Origin: Ignavibacteriales bacterium
Lineage (GTDB): Bacteria > Bacteroidota > Ignavibacteria > Ignavibacteriales > Ignavibacteriaceae
Length of the DNA: 64,000 bases
Reading direction: 5' to 3'
NCBI GenBank assembly: GCA_016707115.1
Contig: JADJIH010000001.1
Coordinates: 62,001-126,000, forward strand
In this document: positions 1 to 8,244 of the stretch, one piece after another
How positions within the stretch are numbered: position 1 is the stretch's first letter
Layout: every line of letters starts with the position of its first letter
Notes under the pieces: model-generated
Told to the model about the DNA's origin: nothing
Seen by the model: only the letters and a program-made list of their open reading frames with translations
The model's database searches: none
Program-made: the position numbers and the translations under genes

Positions 1-469
1 CAAAAATGTGAGGCAGAAAATATCTAGCAGCATTCATTATGTGTATTGCTACTTCACGATCTTCAACTCCAACGTGAACGTGCAGACCAAATATTAAATT
101 AGCACGAGCAACTTGCTGCATATCATCAACAATAACTTTGTAACGAGGATGCTCTGTGATTTTTTGATCCTTCCAGTGAGAGAATGGATGTGTTCCTGAA
201 GCCGCAATTCTAAGTCCATTCTTGATTGCAAGTTTTGCAAGATCAGTTCTAAGTTTTGTTACCTGCTGTCTAGCGTCTTTCACATCCAAGCAAATATCAG
301 TACCCATTTCTACAACAGATTGATGCATTTCCGCTTTTACATTTTCAGCAAGTATCATCTTTCCATCTTCAAGAATTTGCTGGATGTGAGATTTTAATTC
401 CCGTGTTACGGGATCAACAATTTGAAATTCTTCCTCAACACCAAGCGTAAACAAACCAGCTTCTGCCAT
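1..469 (-). CDS. GCS2-family carboxylate-amine ligase (YbdK-like), 3' part outside window
   Basis: Only the first 156 codons are present; the gene runs off the left edge. The start is the ATG at 469, giving MAEAGLFTLGVEEEFQIVD. The GVEEEFQ motif opens GCS2-type glutamate-cysteine-ligase-like enzymes (COG2170, YbdK), and FGLHVHVGVED further on is the conserved histidine-containing active-site strand of that family. Such enzymes join a carboxylate to an amine using ATP; YbdK-type members have weak gamma-glutamylcysteine activity and their physiological substrate is usually unknown. The gene lies 15 nt downstream of the ATP-grasp gene on the same strand, so the two are probably co-transcribed. 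I infer that they work on the same small molecule or peptide. Confidence 0.9.
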   Translation of the reverse strand, partial: MAEAGLFTLGVEEEFQIVDPVTRELKSHIQQILEDGKMILAENVKAEMHQSVVEMGTDICLDVKDARQQVTKLRTDLAKLAIKNGLRIAASGTHPFSHWKDQKITEHPRYKVIVDDMQQVARANLIFGLHVHVGVEDREVAIHIMNAARYFLPHIF

Positions 470-484
470 AACGACTTTTCTTTC

Positions 485-1441
485 TTATTTCAAAGGTTTA
501 TTATTTGCAAACGATGTAACAAAAGATCCCCATGTAAGATTATTCTGATCCGGTTTATGTGCTTTCGCTCTTCTGATTGCCATATTAGCTGCGGCTTCAA
601 CGATCCATTCAAAGTTTTCCTGACCAACAGAATTTACATCAGCATCCGGAGCTGGATTACAGAAATCAATTGCGTAAGGCACACCATCACGAATTGCAAA
701 CTCAACTGTATTAAAATCATATCCTAATGCTTTGTTGAGTGCAAGTACTCCATTGTGAACATCATCCAACAATTTTTTCTCAAGTGGTTTTGGATTCCTT
801 ACGTAACGAAATTCGTGTGGTTGTCTTGGATCATACTGCATAATGTGAACATCCTGTCTATCCAAACAATAGCAACGGAAATATTCTGTAAAAACAATTT
901 CTTCCTGTAACATCATTACAAGCTGTCCGGTTTCGTTATAAGCTTTAAAGAACTCATCCATATTATTTAGCTTGTATACATTTTTCCATCCGCCGCCGGC
1001 AAATGGTTTAAAGTAAGCAGGGAAGCCTATGTATTCAAAAATCCCTTCCCAATCCAGCGGATATGCCAGATTGCGGAATGATCTTTCATTTGTATCAGTA
1101 GGATGTTGATTTGATGGAAGTATTACTGTTTTGGGAACCGCTACTCCAATTTTTGTTGCAAGAGCATTATTAAAAAATTTATCATCAGCGCTCCACCAAA
1201 AAGGATTGTTTATTACTGCTGTTCCGCTAATTGCAGCATTCTTTAACATTGCACGATAGAATGGAACATCCTGAGAAATTCGATCAATCAAAACATCATA
1301 ACCAAGTGGTTCGCCTTGAATAATTTTGTTTATATGAGCGAGTTCAGCAGTAATTCCATTTTCTTTTTTGCTGTTTACTCTATCAACAAAAGCTTGTGGA
1401 AAAGTATTTTCCTGACCAAAAAGAATCCCGATTTTTTTCAT
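485..1441 (-). CDS. ATP-grasp family protein (amino-acid/peptide ligase-like)
   Basis: This is a 318-residue protein starting at ATG 1441. The middle carries an ATP-grasp nucleotide-binding layout: a strand plus glycine-rich loop (FPAYFKPFAGGGWKNVYK), then a hinge-like MMLQEEI, then the metal-binding strand VEFAIRDGVPYAIDFCNPAP with the Glu and Asn expected to hold magnesium. An N-terminal pre-ATP-grasp domain precedes it. ATP-grasp enzymes make acyl-phosphate intermediates and couple them to amines or thiols. The exact substrate cannot be read from sequence. Its place between an alpha/beta hydrolase and a GCS2-type ligase suggests synthesis or modification of an amide-linked metabolite or peptide. 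Confidence 0.8.
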   Translation of the reverse strand: MKKIGILFGQENTFPQAFVDRVNSKKENGITAELAHINKIIQGEPLGYDVLIDRISQDVPFYRAMLKNAAISGTAVINNPFWWSADDKFFNNALATKIGVAVPKTVILPSNQHPTDTNERSFRNLAYPLDWEGIFEYIGFPAYFKPFAGGGWKNVYKLNNMDEFFKAYNETGQLVMMLQEEIVFTEYFRCYCLDRQDVHIMQYDPRQPHEFRYVRNPKPLEKKLLDDVHNGVLALNKALGYDFNTVEFAIRDGVPYAIDFCNPAPDADVNSVGQENFEWIVEAAANMAIRRAKAHKPDQNNLTWGSFVTSFANNKPLK

Positions 1442-1473
1442 TTTTTAACTCTCTGATTTATTGTAAAAATCTG

Positions 1474-1522
1474 AACCCCTCCTCGCTCCTCCCCTTACTG
1501 AAAGGGGAGGAAGGGTGGGGTT
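1474..1522. repeat. Imperfect long hairpin, dispersed-repeat or terminator-like
   Basis: A perfect 9-bp stem, CCTCCCCTT (1488-1496) and AAGGGGAGG (1502-1510), encloses a 5-nt loop. Imperfect pairing continues outward to AACCCC at 1474 and GGGGTT at 1522. The right arm includes the first bases of the esterase stop codon. It is far more GC-rich than its surroundings. It could act as a REP-like mobile repeat or as a partial terminator between the esterase and the ATP-grasp gene; no long T-tract follows on the minus strand. Confidence 0.6.
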
Positions 1523-2300
1523 AAACTTCAATCTTATTTAAATACTCAACAAACATTTCTTTCCACCAATTCCAATCGTGGCCAGTATTTTTTCTAACAT
1601 CCAACCAATGTGGAATTTGTTTCTTCTTTAGTATATCCGAAAGAATTTTATTTTCATCAAGACACATATCAGAATCACCAGTGCCAAGTATGATTCCCAT
1701 TTTTTTTATTTTGTCCAGAATTTTATTATCACTCAAGTTTGCAAGATAATCCGGCGGATTGTTAAAGTAACAATTATCATCATAATATCCGTCTAGAAAT
1801 CTTTTTATGTTTGATGCGCCGCCCATCGAAAATAAATATCCAACTTTATCCGGATTGCGGAATGCAATGTTTGCTGAATGATATCCGCCAAAACTGCAGC
1901 CAGCTAATCCAACTTTATCAAATCCGGTATCTTGAAATGCAAATTCAATCACATCATTAAGAATAACTTCCTCATAGACAAGCTGAGTTTTAACTCTATC
2001 CGCAGGATGAATACTTTTATTATACCAGCTTTGGTTATCAACGCTATCCGGACAATAAATCTTTACCTTGCCGGTATCAATTAAGTAAGCTGCTGCATTT
2101 ATCAATCCAAAATCCTTGGCTTGATAATATCTTGCCTTAGAAGTAGGAAATACAATTACAGGAAAACCTGTTTGTCCAAAAGTCAACATTTCAAACTCCC
2201 TATTAATAAACTGGGAGTGCCATTTATGATATTCTTCTTTCAAAAATTCCACACGAATATAAAAGGAAAGAGATTGATGATTTATAATTAGTGTTTCCAT
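1521..2300 (-). CDS. Alpha/beta-hydrolase esterase
   Basis: This 259-residue protein is best started at ATG 2300; an upstream TTG at 2303 is less likely. It has an alpha/beta-hydrolase core. The nucleophile elbow is GCSFGG with Ser136, the probable acid is Asp209 in GTGDSD, and the catalytic histidine is His241 in NTGHDW. No signal peptide is seen, so it is probably cytoplasmic. The fold resembles the esterase D/putative esterase group, but the substrate is unknown. It is the first gene of the minus-strand set leading to the ATP-grasp and GCS2-like ligases, so a hydrolytic or transacylation step on the same product is a reasonable guess. A promoter-like TATATTTG lies just upstream. Confidence 0.8.
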   Translation of the reverse strand: METLIINHQSLSFYIRVEFLKEEYHKWHSQFINREFEMLTFGQTGFPVIVFPTSKARYYQAKDFGLINAAAYLIDTGKVKIYCPDSVDNQSWYNKSIHPADRVKTQLVYEEVILNDVIEFAFQDTGFDKVGLAGCSFGGYHSANIAFRNPDKVGYLFSMGGASNIKRFLDGYYDDNCYFNNPPDYLANLSDNKILDKIKKMGIILGTGDSDMCLDENKILSDILKKKQIPHWLDVRKNTGHDWNWWKEMFVEYLNKIEV

Positions 2301-2319
2301 CAATCTTACTACTCAAAAG

Positions 2320-2350
2320 CAAATATATAAAAAAATGGTTTTAGATCAAT
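2320..2350 (-). promoter_or_regulatory. Bacteroidota-type promoter upstream of the esterase gene
   Basis: Read on the minus strand, ATTG (2350-2347) is followed after 19 nt by TATATTTG (2327-2320). This matches the TTTG-N19-TAnnTTTG layout of Bacteroidota housekeeping promoters with one mismatch in the -33 box. It lies about 20 nt before ATG 2300, so the leader would be short. Confidence 0.5.
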
Positions 2351-2452
2351 CATCCTGCGCATTAAGGCAAATTATCCTTCTGTTACACTTAGTTTTGATT
2401 TAAGAAAGGATTCATATTTGAATACTAAAATCACTATTTTTATACTTCAATT

Positions 2453-5077
2453 ATGAAATCACAAACTCAGCAAACGCCGCTAATGGCACAGTATTATAAG
2501 GTAAAACAGGCTCATCCTGATACAATCCTATTGTTCAGGGTTGGGGATTTTTTTGAAACTTTTGAGGAAGATGCAAAGTTAGCTTCAAAGGTTTTGGGAA
2601 TTACGCTGACAAAACGTTCAAATGGATATGCCGGTGATACACCTCTTGCAGGATTTCCACATCACGCCATTGATACTTATTTACCAAAACTTGTTCGTGC
2701 GGGTTACCGGGTTGCTGTTTGTGAGCAAATGGAAAATCCAAAGTTTGCAAAGGGAATTGTTAAACGTGAAGTTGTGGAAGTTGTAACTCCCGGTGTTACC
2801 CTTTCTGATAAACTGCTCGATCATAAAAAAAATAATTATTTGCTTGCGATTTCAATTTTAGATCAGATTTGCGGATTATCTTTTTGTGATATTTCAACAG
2901 GCGAGTTTTATGTTTTTGAAATTCCACTTGCTCAACTTGGCGAACAAATTGAATCAATAAATCCATCAGAGTTTTTAATTCCAAAACGTGATAAAGAATT
3001 TTTAGGTAAATTAATTGAAAGAATTAATCCTTCACTAAGAATTACAAAACTTGAGGATTGGATTTTTAGTTTTGATTTTGCAAATGAACTTCTTAAAAAT
3101 CATTTTAAAACTGTTACACTTAAAGGATTTGGAATTGAAAATCTTTCCGCAGGAATTATTGCTGCCGGTGCAGTCCTAAATTATCTTAACGAAACCCAAA
3201 GAGTAAATCTTTCACATCTGAACAGGATTTCTCTCTACAATCCATCTGATTATATGATTCTTGATCACTCTACAAAGAGGAATCTTGAAATTACATTTTC
3301 GATGAATGATGGCGGAAGAGAGGGTTCATTAATTTCTATACTGGATAAAACTCAAACTGCAATGGGCGGAAGATTATTAAAGAAATGGATTTCTGCTCCT
3401 TTGCGTGATCTTGATCCGATTAAGAAAAGACACGATAGTGTTGAAGAGTTATTAAAGAATAAAAAAGTAAGAAAAGATTTAACAGAAAACTTAAATGAGA
3501 TCGGTGATCTTGAAAGATTGATTTCAAGAATTTGTACTTCGCGTGCAACGCCAAGAGAAGTTGTTGCTGTTAAATCATCGTTAAAGAAAATTCCTGCTAC
3601 AAAAGAATTATTGGATCAGTTAAAAATCTCAACACTAAAAAATATTTCTGAACTGCTTGATCCTTTAGAAAATATTGTTGAAAAAATTGCAACTGCTATA
3701 ATTGATTCTCCACCTGCTGCAATTAACGAAGGCGGAATAATAAGGAATGGATTTAGTCCTGAACTTGATGAACTGCGTGATATTTCTTTGCATGGAAAAG
3801 AATGGATTGCAACGTTACAACAAACTGAAAGAGAAAGAACAGGAATTCCATCTCTTAAGGTAAATTTTAATAATGTGTTTGGATATTACATTGATATAAG
3901 TCATACTCATAAAAATAAAATTCCGGATAATTACATACGCAAGCAAACCCTTGTAAACAGCGAGCGATATATAACTCCAGAGCTAAAAGAGTATGAAGAT
4001 AAAATTCTAAATGCACAGGAAAAGATAAACGAACTTGAATCACAATTGTTTAATGAGATTCGTGCAATCGTAGCAAATGAAGCTGAGTCTATACAAAAAA
4101 ATGCAAGACTGATTGCAATGCTGGATTGTCTTAATAGTTTTGCTCAATGTGCAGAAGAATATAATTATGTAAAACCAAATGTTGATGAATCAAATAAAAT
4201 AAATATTGTTCAGGGTCGTCATCCAGTTGTAGAAAGAATTCTTGATCCGGGAAATAAATACACACCTAATGATTCACTACTTGATAATGATGATCAGCAA
4301 ATTATTTTGTTAACTGGACCAAATATGGCTGGTAAATCTGTTTACTTAAGACAAGTTGGTTTGATTGTTTTGCTGGCACAAATTGGTTCATTCGTTCCGG
4401 CAAAAGAAGCACAAATTGGAATTGTTGATAGAATTTTTACTCGTGTTGGGGCTAGTGATAATATCACCGCAGGAGAAAGTACATTTCTTGTTGAGATGCA
4501 GGAAGCAGCAAATATTCTGAACAATGCAACGAAAAACAGCTTAATTTTGTTGGATGAAATAGGAAGAGGTACAAGCACTTTTGATGGAATTTCTATAGCA
4601 TGGGCAATAACAGAATACCTCCATGAAAATCCAGATGTTTCAGCGAAGACTTTGTTTGCAACTCATTACCATGAACTAAATGAAATGGCTGAGTTGTTTC
4701 CCAAAATAAAAAATTACAAAGTTGAAGTTCGTGAGTATGATGATAAAGTTGTATTTCTGCACAAAGTAAATCCTGGCAGAGCGGATCACAGTTACGGAAT
4801 TCAAGTAGCACAAATGGCTGGTTTACCTTTGTTTGTTACAAATCGTGCTAAAGAAGTTTTAGATAATCTGGAAAGTAAAGAGTTAACTCCTTACGAGATA
4901 AAGAAAGAGCGATTAAAAAAATTAAAATCCGAAAATGATAATCAAATAAGTTTATTTGAGTTTAAAGATGACTCATTGCGAACCGAGATTAATAAAATGG
5001 AGCTAGATAAGATTACTCCATTAGAAGCTTTAAATAAATTAAACGAACTAAAAAAGAAAATGAGTGAAAATGGCTAA
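2453..5077 (+). CDS. mutS: DNA mismatch repair protein MutS
   Basis: This is a full-length MutS of 874 residues, the usual size. MutS dimers recognise mismatches and small loops and recruit MutL. The N-terminal mismatch-binding domain has the Phe-x-Glu motif (RVGDFFETF, Phe33 and Glu35). The C-terminal ABC-type ATPase has Walker A GPNMAGKS (residues 622-629), Walker B LILLDEIGRGTSTFDG and the ATHYHEL histidine loop. The C-terminus ends in a dimerisation/tail region. The DUF1684 lipoprotein gene overlaps its end. mutL lies far away at 49.8 kb in the same window; no mutH is seen, consistent with methyl-independent repair. Confidence 0.98.
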   Translation: MKSQTQQTPLMAQYYKVKQAHPDTILLFRVGDFFETFEEDAKLASKVLGITLTKRSNGYAGDTPLAGFPHHAIDTYLPKLVRAGYRVAVCEQMENPKFAKGIVKREVVEVVTPGVTLSDKLLDHKKNNYLLAISILDQICGLSFCDISTGEFYVFEIPLAQLGEQIESINPSEFLIPKRDKEFLGKLIERINPSLRITKLEDWIFSFDFANELLKNHFKTVTLKGFGIENLSAGIIAAGAVLNYLNETQRVNLSHLNRISLYNPSDYMILDHSTKRNLEITFSMNDGGREGSLISILDKTQTAMGGRLLKKWISAPLRDLDPIKKRHDSVEELLKNKKVRKDLTENLNEIGDLERLISRICTSRATPREVVAVKSSLKKIPATKELLDQLKISTLKNISELLDPLENIVEKIATAIIDSPPAAINEGGIIRNGFSPELDELRDISLHGKEWIATLQQTERERTGIPSLKVNFNNVFGYYIDISHTHKNKIPDNYIRKQTLVNSERYITPELKEYEDKILNAQEKINELESQLFNEIRAIVANEAESIQKNARLIAMLDCLNSFAQCAEEYNYVKPNVDESNKINIVQGRHPVVERILDPGNKYTPNDSLLDNDDQQIILLTGPNMAGKSVYLRQVGLIVLLAQIGSFVPAKEAQIGIVDRIFTRVGASDNITAGESTFLVEMQEAANILNNATKNSLILLDEIGRGTSTFDGISIAWAITEYLHENPDVSAKTLFATHYHELNEMAELFPKIKNYKVEVREYDDKVVFLHKVNPGRADHSYGIQVAQMAGLPLFVTNRAKEVLDNLESKELTPYEIKKERLKKLKSENDNQISLFEFKDDSLRTEINKMELDKITPLEALNKLNELKKKMSENG

Positions 5078-5711
5078 AAAGTATTTATTATTTCTGTTGA
5101 TTGGATTGATACATTTTTCCTGTGGAAACAACGAAAGTGTATTAAAGCTGGATGAACAATTTGTTAGTAAACTTCAGCAGGAAAGAGAAAACAAAGACTG
5201 GGAGATGCAATTTGATAATTACTCTCCTTTTAAAGTTGACTCGACTGCAAAGTTTCAACCATTAAAATACTATGATGCTACAGCAGAATTTGTTTTTAAA
5301 TCTAAATTATACAAGAATAGTACTCAGGATACCATTTCAATCTTTGGAACACGCGGTGAAGAGAGAAAAGCAATTATTGAAGGATATGTTGTGCTTAACT
5401 ATAAGGGTAAAGATCACAAGTTGAATATATATAAAAGTTTTGGTCCCCAAGGACAAAGCTACTATAGCATTTGGTTTACGGATCAAACAACAGGAAAAGA
5501 AACTTATCCGGTTGGCAGATATTTAGATTTTGAATTGAATAGTGATCCGGATTTTGTATATGAAATAGATTTTAATAGAGCTTACAATCCATATTGTGCT
5601 TACAGTGATCTCTTCACTTGTCCTATTCCAACAAAAGATGATTATCTTGATTTTGAAATTAAAGCCGGTGAGAAAAATTTTCATACAGAATTAAACACGG
5701 AGACTAAGTGA
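5070..5711 (+). CDS. DUF1684-family lipoprotein
   Basis: A 213-residue exported protein starts at ATG 5070, inside the last codons of mutS; a GTG at 5064 is an alternative. A short hydrophobic leader ends in HFSCGNN, a weak lipobox, so it is probably a lipoprotein. The body matches the DUF1684 pattern: an N-terminal KDWEMQF...SPF segment, a GTRGEERKAIIEGYVVLNY core, GRYLDFEL, then DFNRAYNPYCAYS and FTCPIP near the C-terminus. The biochemical role of DUF1684 is not established. It sits between mutS and aroF, and its stop overlaps the GTG of aroF by 4 nt, indicating translational coupling. Confidence 0.85.
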   Translation: MAKKYLLFLLIGLIHFSCGNNESVLKLDEQFVSKLQQERENKDWEMQFDNYSPFKVDSTAKFQPLKYYDATAEFVFKSKLYKNSTQDTISIFGTRGEERKAIIEGYVVLNYKGKDHKLNIYKSFGPQGQSYYSIWFTDQTTGKETYPVGRYLDFELNSDPDFVYEIDFNRAYNPYCAYSDLFTCPIPTKDDYLDFEIKAGEKNFHTELNTETK

Positions 5712-6722
5712 TAGTTGTTCTTGAAAAAAACGTAAACGACAAACAGCTCGAAAATATAATTAAGCATCTCGAAGATTTTGGATTTGCAATTCATAAATCT
5801 GCTGGTGAAGAGCGAATGATACTTGGTGCAATAGGCGTTCAGCCAAACTTTGACACTAGAAAAATTAAAATACTTGATGGTGTTGAAGAGGTTTATAGAA
5901 TCACCGAACCATTTAAACTTGCAAGTCGTAGTTTTAAAAAAAGATGATACGATTATAAAGATCAAGAATGTTGTTATTGGTGGAAATGAAGTAAGTGTAA
6001 TTGCAGGTCCATGTTCTGTTGAAAGTGAAGAACAGATAATGATAATTGCAGAGTTAGTTAATAAAAGTGGAGTTAAAATTTTACGAGGAGGTGCTTTTAA
6101 ACCTCGTAGTTCACCTTACTCTTTTCAGGGATTGGGAGAAGAAGGCCTAAGACTATTACGTAAAGCCGCTGATGAGTTTGGATTATTAGTAATAACGGAA
6201 GTACTTGAAAATTCTATGATTGATTTGGTATATAAGTACACAGATATTTTTCAGGTTGGCGCCAGAAATATGCAAAACTATTCGCTGCTCAAAGAATTAG
6301 GTTCGGCTAAAAAACCTGTAATGTTAAAACGCGGACTCTCTGCGACAGTTGAAGATTGGTTAATGTCCGCTGAGTATATTTTATCAAATGGCAATTCGGA
6401 AGTTTTTCTCTGTGAAAGGGGAATCAGAACTTTTGAAACGTATACACGAAACACTTTTGATATATCTGCAATTCCTGTCGTTCACAAACGCAGTCATTTG
6501 CCTGTGTTTGCTGATCCTTCTGTCGCAACAGGATTGAGAGATAAAGTTATACCAATGGCACGCGCAGCTGTTGCCGCTGGCGCTGATGGATTGATGGTTG
6601 AAGTTCATCACGATCCTGAAAAAGCTTTATCTGATGGCCCACAAGCATTACTTCCGCATCAATTTGAGGAGATGATGCAGCAAATTAGATTGATTGCAAG
6701 TGTTATTGGAAGAACAATGTAA
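5708..6722 (+). CDS. aroF: 3-deoxy-7-phosphoheptulonate synthase (DAHP synthase), frameshifted
   Basis: This enzyme condenses phosphoenolpyruvate and erythrose-4-phosphate in the first step of the shikimate pathway. It is of the Thermotoga-like class with an N-terminal ferredoxin-like regulatory domain (MIVVLEKNV...PFKLASRSF) and a TIM-barrel catalytic part containing VIAGPCSVES, RGGAFKPRSSPYSFQG, QVGARNMQNY and LCERGIRTFE. The two parts are in different frames: frame one ends at TGA 5947-5949 and the catalytic frame continues with KKDDTIIKIK. Removing one A from the seven-A run at 5936-5942 restores a 337-residue protein of normal length. The start is GTG 5708, overlapping the previous stop. 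I favour a homopolymer error over loss of an essential enzyme, but cannot exclude slippage. Confidence 0.93.
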
Positions 6723-6749
6723 TTAAAAGTAAAACTTTTTTTTTGTCGT

Positions 6750-6778
6750 TTTGTTTTTAATAAAAAGACTTATCTTTG
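6750..6778 (+). promoter_or_regulatory. Bacteroidota-type promoter of the YwqK-repeat gene
   Basis: TTTG (6750-6753), a 17-nt spacer and TATCTTTG (6771-6778) resemble the Bacteroidota -33/-7 pair (TTTG, TAnnTTTG), although the spacer is a little short. The -7 box ends 23 nt before ATG 6802, and an AGGA ribosome-binding site follows. Confidence 0.5.
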
Positions 6779-6801
6779 CCTCAAAATTTTACCAGGAATA
6801 A

Positions 6802-8150
6802 ATGAGTTTCAGAACATTTTATAAAAATATTTTCAGCCTTTTAGTTATAGTAAGTATAACCTTTCAGTATTCTTTTAGCCAAGAAAATCCTTACAGAAAA
6901 ATTAGTAAAACATTTTATCCTGATGGAACAATAAAAACGGAAGGCGATTATTTGTATGATCAGCTTGACGGACACTATAAAGAATTTTATCCAAATGGAA
7001 AACTTTGGAAAGACTGGAACTATATCAACGGAAGAGAAGAGGGAATTTCAACCTGGTATTTTCCGGATGGAAAAGTAAGTATAGAATGGAATTACATCTT
7101 TGGAAAAAAAGAAGGTGTATCTAAGTGGTATTATGAAACGGGTGAACTTTGGTCAGAGCAGCAATACAGCAATGGCGTTCTGCAAGGTGCAACATTGACT
7201 TATTACAAAACTGGAGAAAAGCAGGGCGAATGGAATTATATTGATGGAGTACTGCAAGGGATATCTAAAACATTTTACACGAATGGAAATGTTGAAGTTG
7301 AGAGAAAATTTGTAGACGGCAGACAACACGGAACCTCAAGAGTATTTCATGATGATAAATCATTGGCGCTTGAAGCCTTTTTTATTGATAATAAATTGCA
7401 GGGTGATGTTTTAATTTATGATAAGATGAAAACACTTCGTGTGCGTGATACTTATATAAATGATGAACTTATAAATCGAGTTAAACTTGATTATACTGGA
7501 AAGGTTGAATCCAAGGAAGAGCTTGTTAAAAGTTATTATCCTTCCGGCAGATTGTTGGACGAAACTTATATAATTGATGGATTAAAAGATGGTCCGATGA
7601 AAACTTTTTATGAAAGCGGATTTCTTAAAGAAGAATGGAATTTCAAAAAAATAATATTGCAGGCCGATCATTTGAGTATTATGAAAATGGTGTGCTTAAA
7701 GTATCTTCAGATTATGTAGATGGTGTAAAACGTGGTAATGAAAAATCATACTATGAAAATGGTGTGCTTAAGGCCGAAACAATTTATGAAGACAATCTTA
7801 AACATGGCATTTGCCTTACTTATCATCCTAATGGAAATCTTGAAAGTATTGGAAACTATGTTCTTAATAGATTGGAAGGAATTATAAATCCTATTACGAA
7901 AATGGATTGCTTGAATCAGAACAAACAATTGTTGATGGAGTAAAGCAAGGCAAAAGAAATACTTTTTTATAGAAATGGCGCCTTAGAAAAAATTGAAAAC
8001 TATATTAATGGAAAACTTATCGGCTGGGTAAAAACATACTATGATGATGGATCAATGATGAAGGAAGAGTATTTTGCCGATGGGCGATTGCAGAGAAGTA
8101 AAACTTACGGACAAAATGGACTATTAATTTCAACTTACGGTTATAATTAA
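6802..8150 (+). pseudogene. YwqK/MORN-type repeat protein, interrupted by three frameshifts
   Basis: A signal peptide (LVIVSITFQYSFSQ) is followed by about 15 short repeats of the type YYENGVLK...D-G...G, the MORN-like module of the so-called YwqK antitoxin family. The reading frame breaks three times: at the seven-A run 7645-7651 (one base short), near 7878-7883 in GGAATT (one base short), and at the six-T run 7963-7968 (one base too many). Correcting all three gives one continuous 449-residue protein ending at TAA 8150, and the repeat periodicity runs smoothly across each break. YwqK-type proteins are often exported in Bacteroidota; their role is not well defined. It may be a true pseudogene or an intact gene with sequence errors. 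Confidence 0.75.
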
Positions 8151-8244
8151 TTGGAATAATTGTTGTCATTAACCAGTCAGTTAAATATTTTCTAATCCGA
8201 TTAAAACTAAATAATTCACTCAATAATAAATCACGAGGTAAGTG

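Noticed and set aside
422..727. Plus-strand open frame across the GCS2/ATP-grasp junction
   Set aside because: It is antisense to two well-supported genes and has no family features.
6384..6611. Minus-strand open frame inside aroF
   Set aside because: It is a shadow of the coding strand in a highly conserved catalytic domain.
6802..8150. Toxin-antitoxin module around the YwqK-type gene
   Set aside because: The name YwqK antitoxin is a family label; no adjacent toxin gene is present, and the protein has a signal peptide.
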